This document shows positions 31,879-46,800 of a stretch of 64,000 nt of DNA, one piece after another. The position numbers and the translations under genes were made by a program. The notes under the pieces are model-generated. The model had not been told where the DNA came from and searched no databases. It saw only the letters and a program-made list of their open reading frames with translations. The DNA lies in contig CM048846.1 in the NCBI GenBank assembly GCA_026545225.1, positions 39,939,501 to 40,003,500 of the forward strand. Reading direction: 5' to 3'. Position 1 is the first letter of the stretch, and each line of letters starts with the position of its first letter. The stretch comes from Cornus controversa (taxonomy: Eukaryota > Streptophyta > Magnoliopsida > Cornales > Cornaceae).

Positions 31879-34800
31879 ATGGACTTCGACGAGTACGATT
31901 ACCTTGAGAAGACCGTGGAGGATCAGGATAATCGGAACGGTTCGTCGTCGAAGAAGAAAGACGGCGGCGTCGAGAAGAGCGAGAGAGGTTACAGGAGGAG
32001 AGACAGAGACGAAGACGACACCGACGATGATGAAGAAGATCGAGCCGAGGAGCGGAGGACTAAAAAATCGAGGAGCGAGGAAGAGAATGGTGGTGGTGGT
32101 GCGAGGAGAGAGAGAGATGAGAGAGAGAGGTCGTCGCGGCACGAGAAGGATCGGCATCGGAGTGGTGGGAGAGACGGAGAGAGAGAGGTTGAGAGGGATC
32201 GGCATAGGGGTAGTAGAGATGGAGAGAGAGAGGTAGAGAGAGAGAGGGATCGGGATAGAGATAGAGGGTCTAGAGAGAAGGAAAAAGAGAAGAGAGAGAA
32301 AGAGAGGGAGAGGGATAGGAGAGAGAAAGAGAAGGAGAGGGAGAGGGATCGGAGAGAGAAAGAGAAAGAGAAGGAGAGGGAAAGAGAGAGGGAGAAGGAA
32401 AAGGAGAGAGATAAGGAAAAGGAGAAAGAGAGGTCACGGAGAAGCAGGAGTCGTTCGAAGAGGCACGAGAGTGAGCGTGAAAGAGAGAAGGAATTGTTAA
32501 GGGAGAGAGAGCGAGAAATGGAATTGAGAGAGAGCAGGTGATGTCTCACTCCTCTCTTCCCAACTGTTTGTTTCTGCTTGCTTTTACTTTCACTATATGT
32601 TTGTGCAATTGATTTCATATGTTTGTTTTTGATGATTTCCACGAATGATTTTGGTTTTAGTGGTATTGATTGAACTCAACAAACTGTGAAGTTGAACAAA
32701 AAAGACTGAAAATGTTTAACGTGTAGAAGTTAAGGGGCGCAGTATGTGATGTATAAATGATATGGATAGTTATTGAAGTCTTCAATGAAAGAAACTGGCT
32801 TTTCCGTAAACAGATTTGGGCAAGGTTCATTGTGTTTCGTTTTGCCCTTGGGTTGAGCGTTAAGATATTTGTTAGATTTAATGCCAATATAAACTTGAAT
32901 GTTGACTATGAACATTTGTTCAAGGTTAAACTCAGCTCAACCAAAAGTCATTTTTTTCAACTACTTGGAATCCTTTAGAGGATTTCTTTTTGTCCTCCTA
33001 ATCTTTGGCAATATCTATTGCTTGATTCTTCTCTTTTCTTTTTTACTTGTTTAAGTGTATTTTAGTCTCTTATATCTATAAACACACCTGTATATTCGTT
33101 CCTTGTGATAGTGGTTGAATCTTGTCATCGATGGATTGATTTTGACTACTTGAATAAGCAAGGATTTTCTTTATTTTGCCATTTAATTAAAACAATTGAT
33201 AATGACTTGCCTAAAAAAAAGAAGAGAAATTGATAAACAATTGGACTTAGTCTCACTTTTAAACGAAAAAAAAAGAAGAAGAAATTTCATGCATAAAGTA
33301 TACAATTTCTAACCATCTTAGTCTCAGTATAAAAAAATGAAAGTTTATGCATAAAGGATACAATATCTAACTTGGGTTGAAATCGTAGATGGATTGTTTG
33401 CACATTCTAAGGGGCTAACAATGCGGAAACTTCTTCAAGGCTTCAGTGAAGATAGTGGCTTTCAACAAATTTTGATAAAGTATGTTGTGTTTATTTTTCT
33501 GCCTTTAAACTATGGCATGACTATTTAGCAGATTTTATCATGGATGGATTTATGAATTTTAACTATGACTATATGTTTTATTATCAGCTTGGTATCACTA
33601 TTGTCAAAGCCATTAGTTTTAGAGAGGTCAGATAATTCACTTTTTTTCAATTTTTTGATGTTTATATAAAACATGTCATCCCTTAATTTTAAGTAGCCTT
33701 TACCAATGTGGTTCAAACTCCCAATTAATTAAGGATGCTGGGAGGACAGATTGGGAACATGCCTAAACCCTTATCATTTTCACAAAGTGGTTATCTCATA
33801 CTCAAACCCACATTCTTATGCTTGATAGCTTGAGTTTCTACAAATGCACCAAGCAATGAACCCTCCTTAATTACAAAAAATGATTGTTCATGAGTCTCCG
33901 AAAAGTTACTTTTATTAATATGATGGTTTTTAATGATTTGGAAAATTAAAATGTTTAGATCGTTCATGCATTGCTGCCTCGGAGTATTTGTCACTTTCTA
34001 TGGTTTCAAATCTTCAGTCCTTACACATCTATCAATTTCAGTTGTCCTGTTCTAGGGGCAATATGTTGTCAACTTTCTGAGGGTCAGTCAACCTTGGTTA
34101 GAATTTGAACTATATACATGAAAGCTTATAATTACTAATTCAATGCATGTTTTCCTCTGACTGATGCACAAGTGGTCAAGAGTGGAGATGAGGTTTGAGG
34201 GGTTCAAGTTCAACTCTTGTTAGTGCTGCTCTTATGATATACCAAAAAGAGAGAAAAATTTAATGCATGTCTGTTCAAAGATTCATATACCAGAAGTGTG
34301 ATAAATCATAGGTTAGAGAAGTTTTTGTCCCATGTGCTCATGGCCTTGCTACTGCATGGGGAATGGAAGCGAGAAAAGTCTGAATTGGAAACTTGGCATA
34401 GAGCCTAATTTTGTCTTCTCTAATCAAGTCTTGGTGTAATTTGGATCTTATTTTATGTTTCTTTTGGGGTTGACATGATGGCAGGAATTTGATAAATGAT
34501 TCATAAAATTTGTTGTTGCCTATAAAGAAGCCATTGGTATAGCTTAGATTTATATTACAAAATTTTAATATTCAAGCGGCAGTGGTATTTTAATATTTTC
34601 TGAACACGGGTGTCCATTGGTTGTATTTTGTGTCTAGCTCTGTTATCGGTTTATTATTCTTTAATAGTTATATCAAGGCTTGGAAAGGGTGTATAGTTGA
34701 TAGCTGTTAGTGGGACTTGTCTCACATCAGATCTGGATGGGAAAGAGAATGGGTATATTTGGACGGGTAGGCAACACTACCCAATAGCTTAGGCTTTTGG

Positions 34801-37800
34801 ATCATTGGTAAGCGCCCGACCTGTTACAGTTGGTATTAGAGCCAGACCCAGTCTTTGATCTGGTGTCATGCCAAGCGCCTTCCTAGGTGGAGTTCGGCTC
34901 GCAGTAGGGTAAGCAGGGTGGTCCAACTGCAATGAGGGAGTTGCAAGTTTGGGTGGGAGAGAATGTTAGTGGGACTTGTCCCACTTTGGATTTTGATGGG
35001 AAAAAGAATGGGTATATTTGGGCAGGTAGGCAACACTACCCAATAACTTGGGCTTTTGGGTCATTGAGTAAGTACTTGACCTGTTACAATAGCCAAGTAA
35101 GAGATGCTTGGAGGGTCACTCCCCTTTGTTTATGGCGGAGTTTGTGGCGCGAGAGAAATATGAGATCCTTTGATGAAGAGGAGATTCCTATTTAGTGTCT
35201 CAAATACAATGTATTGAGTTCTTTATTCTTTTGGGTTAATGGGCGGAATTATAAATCTGTGGGGGACTTGTGAATTTTTTTGATAGCTTGAAATTATAGT
35301 TGGCCATTTTCGGCTTTTTTGTGTTTCCTTTTTGGGAGCGCTCCCCTCTTGAGTGCCTTTTAATGAAATCTTGATGCTTAAATTTGGAATGCTTTCCTAG
35401 TATAACTAGAAAAAGCCACCAAGTCACCAACCTATAACAATTTATTTCATTTTTTAAACCAATGGAGTTTGAGAATTAAAGGTTTTGCTTGTGTTATTCA
35501 ACTTAACCCTTGAGGGCTAAATCTTAAAGTATTGTAGGTAGGATGCTTTGAACTTTTCCTTTATCTTCTTCTTTTCCTCTTCTTCCTTATTCATCCTTCT
35601 TCTTCCATCTTTAATTCTTTGCGACCGGATCTTGTTTTTCATCCTAAAACTCCAATTCCTTGACCATAACCCTTTTCCTACGTTGTGGTTTTAACATAAT
35701 AAGACTGGAACTATAACTAGTTGGAGTCTGGAATTTCCAGTAACTGCTCTTCTAAAATCCAACTAATCACGTGGGACCAAGTAGTTCCAATCCTTTTCAA
35801 TACTCAAACCTTATAGCCTTTCTTTTACATTTTTAATCCCTAAACCGACACACTGTCGATTACTTTTGCGCACCATGAACCTTTTTGTTGGCAGCATTAC
35901 TTAAGGTCTTCCCTTTGCATCAGAACTAAGATTCCTACACACTGTCGATTACCTTTGCGCACCATGAACCTTTTTGTTGGCAACATTACTTAAGATCTTG
36001 TACCATTGCATCAGAACTAAGATTCTTACTTCAAGATCCATTGAGTTGAGTTTAAAATTGGAAGCATTAAATCAAGATTATGAGTACATCTCAGATGTTA
36101 ATTGAGCTGAATGACAAGTTGAATTCGAAGAAATCATCTATGACAAAGACTACTTTGGAGACTATTACAATTGATGTTCTGAGTGAGAATCATGCTGGAG
36201 CATATTTAACTCAATGATTAGAATCCTTTGATTCTTGTATAACGTTAGTCTCGATGTCTAACATTTTAAAGCTAATAATATAGGCCAATAAAGGTGTTAT
36301 TGCTGCAATTCTTAAAAAAAACATGACAGAACTGGATGATTACATGGCTTTGTTTGGATAAATAGGAGAGAGAAGAAAAGAAAGGATAGCATGTATTCAT
36401 GTTTGGATAATTTATGAAGGAAAAGAAAGGAAATGATAGCATTTTTGTTTGGAAAAGACAAATGAGAGAAAAGAAAAGAAACCAAACCATTTTAATCAAT
36501 TTACTATCATACCCTTTTGTGTTTATATTACAATATGGACCCAAATGTCTTTTAAACTTTGTTCTTTAAAATGTTAGGCTTATTTTTGGCATTGTGAAAG
36601 ATTTACTTATTCTTATCATTTCTCTCCAAATCTTCCCACTTTTGGGAGGATAGCAAAGGAGAGATTTGGAGGGATAAGCTATCCCTCCAAATCTCTCGTT
36701 ATCCTTTCTTTTCTCTTACTAATGACAAACAAACACAAAAACATTATCCCTTCCTTTCTTTTCTTTTCTTTTCCTTCGAAATTCCATCACTCCAAACTAG
36801 CCCAAAATAATCCATGGAAACCAAATTAAAGGATGATAATGAGTTGAATATTTGTTCCTTATAAAACTAAGGATTTAGGAAGGTGCACTCGTATTGAATC
36901 AACCTTTTTATTCACGCCTCCAAGGTTGCAAGCTGATGCTTGTGGGGGATATTAATGTAGAGCATGCTAATAAAAGTAGAGAGTGGGAATTTTTTTTGGG
37001 TGCATCCTCAGGTTTTGTCTAACCAAGTTTTGGTTTACTTCGATTCTTATTAGTGTCTATGTTAGGTTAATATGTTTTATGTGATGCAACTTGATGATTG
37101 AGGGGTGGATCTAAAGGACTATAGATAATATTTTTAGAATTTTTTCCTTCTTTAGTTTCTTTTATTTAATTCCTTACATCATATTTGTTATTACATGATA
37201 CATTCCTTAGTTATTTAGTTCTTTGTTCCAAAGTGCTAATTCCCTCCAGAATTTCTGACATTTAATTTCTAAGAATCTAGTAACTAACACCTTCTAAACC
37301 ATGTAAATTCCAACTCTATTCATTCCCTATAGCCTTAACCTGACCTTAGCTTTACAAGCTTTGGATATTGTTTGCTTATCATATACCTTATTATTGAAAA
37401 AATTGTATTAAGTGTTTTATTGCTTGTTGCATTAGAAAGGCTTTTTGCTACGTGACTATGACATAGCAAAGGTAAAGTGTCTGACATGATGGCTCAAAAA
37501 ACTTAAATGAGTCTCGTGATATTGTTTATAGTAAATGTCCTGCAAGCACATTTGTTAATATGGCTAAAATTAGGCGAGACTAAATAGTTGTGACAACATT
37601 ATATATGTTCGTATTGTGCACAGGATGGGTCTACTTGATCGTTACTAGCGATATGTTTCTCTATTATCATCTTCTTCATAGTTTTGTCATGTCCATATAA
37701 AGTCATATATGATAGACTTCTTTTCCCCCTGCCCCGGAATTACTTCTCATTATGTTGAAAGTCACTGGTGTGGCAGGAGATTCAAGGAAAAGAAAGAAGC

Positions 37801-40800
37801 GGAGCCTGAAGCCGATCCAGAGAGGGACCAGAGAACTGTTTTTGCTTACCAGGTATATGACTTGCTAGTACATGTTCTCATCTTTAGTTTATCACGAGTC
37901 CTGTTTGGCTATTATTTTGACAATTCTTTTTTGCTGAATGGATTTGGTATTGATAGATGCCTCTGAAGGCAACTGAGAGGGATGTTTATGAGTTCTTCTC
38001 AAAAGCAGGAAAGGTTGGTGGGATTTCTTTCATACACCCCAATTGTTCATCTTAATATTTTTTGTAAATGTTCTTTCCTTGTATATTTAATCATAGGTAG
38101 GGTACTTTACGAATTTTCGTACTGGCAGTCTGGCAGTGCATGGACTGTCTCTTTTGGATTTTCTCATTGCTTCCTGCATGTCTAGGAATGGTTTACGCAT
38201 TTGTTACTTGAAACTATGTTTCAAACATTATGAGTGCATGTTATTGAGATTCATTTCCTTCCTGTTGCAGTAAATGCTCCTCTGCCTTCAGTTACGACTT
38301 ACAAGTAGTATAATGACTTTCTTGTGTATCAACATTCTATATACTTGGGGTGAGTGAAAATGTACAAATGGGTTAACCAATGGTTTTGTAACACCCCCTA
38401 AGTTGGCGTTGTATTGTGTGGTATGAATGTCCAGAATGGTCCTATGTATATTGTCTTTTTTGCAAGTTTTCTATTTTTGCATTTGATTCTTGAATCATTT
38501 AAGTTTTCCATTTCCAGGTGAGGGATGTCCGACTGATCATGGACCGGAATTCAAGGCGGTCAAAGGGAGTTGGGTATGTGGATTTTTTGCTCAACAATCT
38601 CATATTTATGTGCATGTTTTATTGGAAAGTAACTGTTTTTCTTCTTTTAAAAATTAAGTTTGACTGTATTCTTAAATGCACTAGCATTGCGATAAAGAAT
38701 ACATGATGAGGGATGATGGAATACCTTGCTCTCATGTTTATTCAATCATGCTCCATTCTCAAGGTAGATGACATGAACCTGAGTCTCTTTCTCTTACCCT
38801 TTTTTCTCGTGTCGGCGTTTTTATTTGATGATTACAAAGATCTGTATGTGTGCACGCCTTATACAGTTTGCAAAATTTATAGGCTCCTGTTATAGACTTG
38901 AAGTTGTACTTGAACTCGGCCTTATCTAATCTTGATAACAGTTCTTTATGTTTGAACTTATCTCTGGCAGAGAGGAAGTATGTCTTGATCCTTGACCTAG
39001 CTTTCGGTCTGGCATAATGATGGTGTAAGCCTTTAGTTGACTTCTTTATGTTTCACCTTTGGGCTTGGAACTCATGATCAGCACAGCACCCATTATTTCT
39101 GGAAACCATTTGACCAATTTTAAAATTCTTATGACATGGGAAAAGACCCTGCAAAATTGTTTTGTTAGTAGAATTTGTTATGTTTTAGCTTGTCTTCTGT
39201 CCATATGTATGGGGTGTTGTAGATACTTCTACAGTGTGCTGACTGACTTAATAATTCTGTAATGGAAGAAAGTTCCTCAGAAACCTTATTCTTTTAATTG
39301 ATTTAGACTTTAGATCGTTTTCCGCTTTTATCTAGATGGATGATAAGAAGTTAGCACAACATCTTCCATCTAGTCATTTGGGTCTCTTCATTAGTTATGA
39401 ATTGTCACTGGAAGTTGGGATTTGGTGTTCACAGATGCTGTAAGTCAACATCTATTGTCAATTTTAACTTCTGTCTATTGTGGTATCAGTGAGCTAGTGT
39501 CGTGCTTTGTGGACTTGTTGATCTGCACAAAGAAGTTGTGTTGCTTTGTTGACCTAATGCTGGTTCTCTCCAATGTCCCTTGGTTTCTTGTTTTTATTAT
39601 ACTCTAATATAATTTTTCCAATGTATAGTTTGTTATAGTTAAGGTTATTTATTGCGATGATGAGCTGACATTTTCCTTTTTATGTGGCATTAGATTGTAC
39701 ACAAGAAACTCAGCTTGTGCTCTATGCACTTAAGATTTAAAGACTTTTTGTTTTTACCACCCCTATAGCTATGTGCTTCGTAAGTTCTATTTTCATTCTT
39801 TGGCTCTAGATTCACAATGAAACTAATCCTGAGCCCCTGGTGAAACTGCAGGTATATTGAATTTTACGATGCAATGTCAGTCCCAATGGCTATAGCTCTA
39901 TCTGGCCACCTACTTCTTGGACAACCTGTTATGGTTAAACCTTCGGAGGCAGAAAAGAACCTTGTTCAATCTAATGCTTCTGGTGCTGGTTCAGGTGGTC
40001 TTGCGGGACCCTATGGCGCCGTTGATAGAAAACTTTATGTGGGGAACTTACACTTCAACATGACAGAACTTCAACTGAAACAGGTAATAGCAATTTGGGT
40101 ATTGATTTGGTTCTTCATTTACGGTGATAATGCGTTTTACATTCGTCTCTGCTAATTTGTTAGTGAAATGATACATTACCACTAGAGGGCAAAGCGTATG
40201 TAACAGTTAAGCAAAATGCCATTTCTTGAAGAACTGTCTATGAAGAATGGATGTTTATCATATTTTCGACCGTTGATTTACTTCCGATCCTTCTCTCCTT
40301 TAGGGGATAGATCTTTCACCATGTATGAGGCTGTGATGTTTGGAACAGTAAAGCCCAAATCATCCTAACCAGAAAGCAAGTTTACCAACATGAACTACAT
40401 TCTTAAATAGATTAAAAAATATATGCAATGAACAATAAATATAATCAAAGTTAGACAACCAACATGAACTAAATTCTTATGTAATTTTTTTTCATCACAT
40501 GTTGCATCCATTGGAGGGTGGCGCCCTTGTGTGTTTGGTGATGCCTATGGAAGGAACGAAATAGGAGATCCTTTGATGGTGAGGAATCTTCTATGGGGGC
40601 GCTGAAATTCACCATTATTAGTTCTCTTTTTGCTGGGTAGTTGGGAGAAATTGTAAATCCATGGGGGAAATAGTTGATTTCTTGGATATCTTGAGAGCCT
40701 AGGGGCCCTATTTGGCCCTTGTGTAGTTTTGCGGGATGCATTCCCCTTTTGAATGTTTTCTAATACAATCTTACTTAGATAAAAAAAATTAAGGATGATC

Positions 40801-43800
40801 ACATGATCTACATATGGGGTAGTTGACTAATAGAAATGGAATATTGTTTGGTGAGAGGATTTATCCTGAACTCACATTGAACACATATGGAATCCGTGTT
40901 CAAGTCCATTTATACATCATTTAACACTGGAGCTGAAGAAGTTTTATTGGATAGGTGGTTTTCTAGTCTTAAAAGTCACCTTAACTCAAGGTTCCCTGAA
41001 ATTGACTGGTTTCATTGTATAAAATGTGAAGTGCAAATTGCTTTTATACATCCAATAATCTGGATTTTTCACCTTATCAGGCCTTTTGATTTGGATTTGA
41101 ATATTATTAGTCCAATCTTTGGCTTAACAAAATCTTAGAACACTTTAGGGAAAAATGTGTTGATAACCCAGCTGTGTGAATTGAGCTGCATTTTATGCTT
41201 ATGTTTTTCCTTCCATGTTCCCCAGGCAGGGTCAGGGGAGAAGGTGCCTGGCTGTTCATAGTTGTGTGGGGCCTGTTATATTTGAAATAGAAATTGTACA
41301 TTATACCAATGGTAAGAAAACCATTTTCATATTAAAATTTCTTTTAATTAATAAGAAAGAAGAATTCTTATGAATCATTTTGAAACTGATCTAGACCAGT
41401 AGACCAACCTATAGACCATTGGGTTTGCAATAAAATTGGCACTGGGTCATCAATAGATATAGCCATGTCAAGTTGCATCCCTGGTGATAATTGCCCTATC
41501 CACCTATCCTCTTTTATTGTTCATAGCCACCACTTCACTGTAAAAGGGACTAAACCCTGTTTTATTTTTTAGAGCTTGGTCCTTCTGGTGCTTTGAGTAT
41601 GACCTAATCCCCTTATTAAACTTCAATAGAAAGGGTACTAGTATTCTTCTACGCAAGCCACAAACTAAAGTTAAAAGAAGTCTTAATCTCCCTAGTTACT
41701 CAACGTCCATCTTCAAGCTTTGAGAATAACAAGTCATTCCACAGTATGTTTTCCAAAAGTTCTTTTTTCATGAAAGGGATGTCCCTAAAGTTGCTTTAGT
41801 TCTACTCGACCATATTATCTTATAGTTGCTGTCTAGTGTCCATTTACCCCCTTTTTCATTGACATTGAAGCATTCAACTCTGGATTCTGAAATACACAGA
41901 AGGATACACAATTGAACTGAATGCACCATCAGAAGTCTGTATAAAGTTAGCCTTCTTTAATTAAAAAACATGGTTGAATGACCAGAGGAGGAAATATTTT
42001 AAGCGATCAAATTGCAATATTTTGTCATTCATTCTATTCTTATATTGTTTATTTGAGGGGGTTCAAACAAAAGCCTTCTTGTAACACTAGTGGCCAAAAT
42101 TTCTATTCTAATTGATCTCATTACTCAACTAGAATGTTTGTTATGTTCTGCTTAGCCAAGGTTATCAGAATCGGGATTCTACGTAGGATCGATTTGAATT
42201 TCGTAGAATCGAAATCGTAGAATCGGATCGTGAATCGTAAGATTCTACAAAACTAGTAGAAAAACAATCCAAACTAACTTTTTAAACAATGATACCTCTA
42301 AAATATAGCAACAATAAGCACAAAACACAAAAATATATATATTTTTTTGATAAGTATAAATTCATTAAAAGACGCTCAAAGGGGAGCGAACCCGAAGAAC
42401 AACAAAAACAGCCAACTATAGTTTCAAAACACAAAAATATATAAAAAAATACCACTCCAAATATAGTTACATAAATCTAGGGATAAATTCAAACATATAT
42501 CTAAGAGAATGTAGTTTAAAAGGTAGAGCTCTCATGCTAACTATGCAATTTATAAGTTGTGAAGTTGTGTGTGAGGAGATCAAGGTGTAAGTTGCAAGTC
42601 ATCAATTTGAAAACTAAAAACAGAGAAAATACAGAGCAAGTCATCAACCATGCTTGTGTGACTGTGTCCAAGACAGAGCAATAAAAATCCAAAATTATAG
42701 AGCAATAAATAAAACACTTCAATTTAAATAATAAAATAGAGAAAATAGAGAGCAAAATATAGTTTAGGTTCAATGTTTTTCATGCTTGTTGAGGATTTCT
42801 CTGTTTGTCTTTGTTGTTTTGAAGCTCCAAAACTTTAAATTGCTTGCTTGTCATCTCTGTATCAAAGTTTGTTTTGTTTCATTGAGGGAATTCCTATAAA
42901 TATTTCCTTTTTGTATGATTTTATTAGAATCTGCAAAAATATATTGTATTTTTTCTTTTGAATGAACCTATGTGAAGGCCTAAAAGTTGATGCAAGTAAC
43001 ATAAATTTTGAAGAAACAAAATTAGGTATTTTTTTATTTAAAATCTGGATCAAAGCCTAGAAGGCGGACTCATGACCCTTTTAATAAATCTCTAAGATAT
43101 ATATTTTACTCCCCATTTTTCATGCGAAATTAATTATTCTACTCTATAATTCTGATCATGTTGGGTTCTCTATTACTGATAGCTTCAAGTAGTGCCTTTA
43201 ATGAGTCTACATTATTTTCCCTGGATTCTCAGATCTTTGAAGCTTTTGGTACAGTGGAGCTTGTGCAACTACCCACTGACCCTGAGTCAGGACACTGCAA
43301 AGGTTTCGGGTTTGTTCAAGTCAGTATTCAGTTAAATTAGCTCTTATTGAAGCTGTTTTCTGTTATTAAGTGGTATTTGTTCTTTTTGTTGATAATATTG
43401 ATTCGTTTACCATTCTCTTATAGTTCGCTCAGCTTGAACATGCAAAGGCAGCTCAAAGTTTGAATGGGAAATTGGAGATTGCTGGGCGGGTTATCAAGGT
43501 AGGCTTGTTTGTGTCTGAGCTTTGAACTTTGATATTATGGGTTTATAAGATGATGACATTGATGAGCTATGAAGCGTGAAAAGGATATGAGACGATGCGA
43601 TACAAAAAATAGTAGGATATGGATACACAAAGGACACAACAACATAAAAGTATATTTATTATATTAATGTACATATGTAAAATAAAATATATTTCTGTAC
43701 ATAAATTTAAAATAATAATTGTTTGTGATGTTTTATATGTTGTTACTAACATTTTTTTTATAATTATAATTATGACTAACAATTTGAGAGTTACATTACA

Positions 43801-46800
43801 TAGACATAAATGTTGGACTAAATTAGCCATAATATGTTCTTAATATATTTTCATACTTCTTTTTTTTTTTTATAAAAAAAATTATAAGTATTTTCTAACA
43901 ATTTTACTATGATATTATATTTGGAAAAGTTACATCGACTTGCTAAACATGTTTCAGGAAGTTCCGATAAGTATTGAGTATGTGGCTGAAGTATTTGAGA
44001 AGTATTAGATGTGTTCAAAATAAAAAATATTATTTTCAAATTATGGATTTGTTTAGAAAGTATCGGATACGTATGAGTATCCAAGGAGTGTTAGCATCCA
44101 ATACGGACACTCCTATAGAAGTACTGTGCTTCATTGATGACGAGATTACAGTATACTGATTTGTTGTTTGTCATCTTTGTTCATATTTAGGTCATACAAA
44201 GGGTTCATGTTAAGTTCCTACCAATTTTCTATATTCGTTACAGGTTTCATCTGTTACGGATCACATTGGAGTGCAAGATTCAGGAGCCAAAACTGCAGAC
44301 TTTGATGACGACGATGGTGGTGGTTTGGTGAGTTTAATCTTGGTGTTACTTTTTCCACCATGATTTGTTTACTGTATGGATCTCCAGGTGGTAACTTTAT
44401 TCATTTTATTATGTTCTTTTGATACTCATTTACTGTAAATAAGCTGGATGAGGTACAATGCTGTTGGGCAATCGATTCCCAAGTATTCAAGTGACTTCAC
44501 ATCTGGGAAAACACTTGCTGTTCAACTGAAATAAAAGCTTTTTCACCCACTCTTAGTTAGAAGAGGTGTGATTATGCCTAGGCAAAGCTGTTGCAGGTTG
44601 TTCCATGTGCAGCTCCATCACCTGCATTGCACGATTAGATGTGGAACTTGTTCTGTCTTTACATATTTCTAATGCACGATAACCCTTGAGAAGTAGCATA
44701 GTGACATATACTATTAGTTTTTGTGGTTGGCTTAGGCAATCGGTAGCTTGTCGGTTAGGGTATATAAAGGTAAAGGTAAAGAAGATGTTGTATACTAAGT
44801 AAAAAGGAAATAGTTAGAATAGGGTTTGATTTGTTGGTGCTAAGTTGCTGGAGTTAAGAGATCTTGTTACTGAAATTTTGTGGATGGCAACTAAATATGG
44901 GTTTGGAATGTTGAAGCAAGACCTGGTAAGGGACAGGTTAGGTAATTGAGTTAGGACTCTCACTTCTTAAAATTTTGTGCGCATGATTGGTTACATAGTT
45001 GAATGTTGATCATTGATTTAGAACCTCTAGCTTCTTAAAATTTTATGCATGATTGGTTGCATAGTTGAATGTTGATAACTTGATGGATTGGAAGTTTGAT
45101 TGTATTTGAAATCAGTTAAAAGCAAAGCGACCTATTCATAATTCACCCCCTCTCTTGGTCTACATATCACTAACAATGCAACCCTTAAAGCTTCCGTATC
45201 ACAACTTCCAACATTGTTCTTGAGTAAACAGGTAACTTGTGGATTTATGGTTAAAGGCTGATACCTATTTTGGACTTGACCAAATTGGGTTTAGGACTTG
45301 TTGAGAAATAAGCCCCCAATCACGAACCACCAAATATTACGATGTGATGATAAGTAAACAAGTACGAAAAAATTTGCAAGAACACACCAAGAATTATACG
45401 TGGTTCGGCAAAACAAGCCTACATCCACGGAGAGCCCGATTTCACTATATAGATTGTAACAATACAAGTTGAAGAATTGTATCAAGAGTACGCTCAACTC
45501 TCAACCCTTAACCCTTGTACACCCAATCTCGCTCAAAAGGAAATCACAAATTCTAAACAAGAATTCTCTCTCTAAGTGTCCTCTCAATAACAACGAGAGA
45601 GTATTACCTCTACGCAAGAGTTGCCCTCTCAAAACAATGAGAGTAACCTCTCAAATACATTGAGAGTATTGCCTCTTTTCTTCTCACTCATCTCAACCTA
45701 TAACATAGGTAACTATTTATAGAGCCCAAAACCCAATTCCTTGGTGGACTTGGATTACAATTCCTTAGAGCCGAAGACTTGCCTAACAAGTACTTTCCTT
45801 CCTTGAGACCAAGACTTGCCTACTAAGAAATTACCTAATAAGATACAACTTTATAATAGAAACCTAATCACAATAGGAATTTGAGCCAACCTAACAGGAC
45901 TTCCCGGCCCTCTATGTTTTTATTGCCAAAATATAACAATTTCTACTCTATTCTCTAAATTGACTTCCTATATAAGGTTCTGGTATGGTGTTCCATGTAT
46001 CTCTCGTTTGTTAATCTGCTACGTGCTTACCATTATTGATGGAGATCATTGTCAACATCAAAGATCAGCCCCCCTTTGTCTTTCTTACTACTTTTCAGTC
46101 ATTGTCTCACACTCTCACCTTTGATAATTAAAATTTTCACATGAAATTCCAAATTCTATGTTTATACCTTTTCTTTTGATAAGTAAAATTTTGTGTTGAT
46201 GTTCTTTCTCTTGAACAATTAAAATGTGCATCTGCATCGCCTGCATTGCACAAGTACATGTGAAGTTTGTTTTGTCTTTTCTAATTTGTAAAAATTACCT
46301 TGAGAAGTTAATATAGTGATAGAGCTTTGGTGGGCTAAGGTTATTGAAACCTTGTTGGTTTAGGTTATATAAAGCAAGAGACGTTCTATATGTCACGGAA
46401 AGGAAATAGTTAGAATTTGTGGGTTCTAAGTTGCTGTACTTGTATAGAATCTGTTGTTGAAAATTTTGGATGGAAGCTACTTGTGGGTTTTGGAATGTTG
46501 AATGAGACCTATGGGGCAAGGGCCATTTTTTTTAAATAAGTAAAGTATCATTAGAAGGCGATCAAATGGGGGAACACATCCTGCAAAAGCTACACGAGGT
46601 GCAAATATGGTAATTGAATTAGGATTTCTGGGATAACCTTCCTTTGCTTGCCACATATGGGACAGTTAATTCGGGGTCAGTACTGGTTTATGGTTAAAGG
46701 TAAAAACCTAACTTGAATTTGGCTGTTGATCTTTTTGGATTCTCACAAATAAAATTCCAATATTCTCCATTTCTACCTTTTCTTTTGATAAGTAAATTTT

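Larger units (their letters stand above)
32538..37776 (+). other. Intron 1 of the RBM39-like gene (5.2 kb)
   Basis: No gene inside. It contains a loose 67-bp tandem duplication (33247-33372), a SINE-like unit (34165-34260), a TRIM (34705-35088) inside a LINE 3' end, an 89-bp tandem duplication (35848-36025) and a MITE (36346-36803). The remainder is AT-rich and featureless. The donor AG|GTGATG and acceptor TGGCAG|G keep the reading frame. Confidence 0.85.
40084..43232 (+). other. Intron 5 of the RBM39-like gene (3.1 kb)
   Basis: No gene inside. It holds a sense LINE 3' end (40495-40792), an antisense LINE tail (42343-42425) and a block of GTAGAATCG-type words (42160-42255). The rest is unique-looking AT-rich DNA. 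Confidence 0.8.

Noticed and set aside
31989..32642. 217-codon minus-strand Ser/Leu-rich frame opposite exon 1
   Set aside because: It is the mirror of the Arg/Glu-rich purine repeat and has no domain or splicing support.
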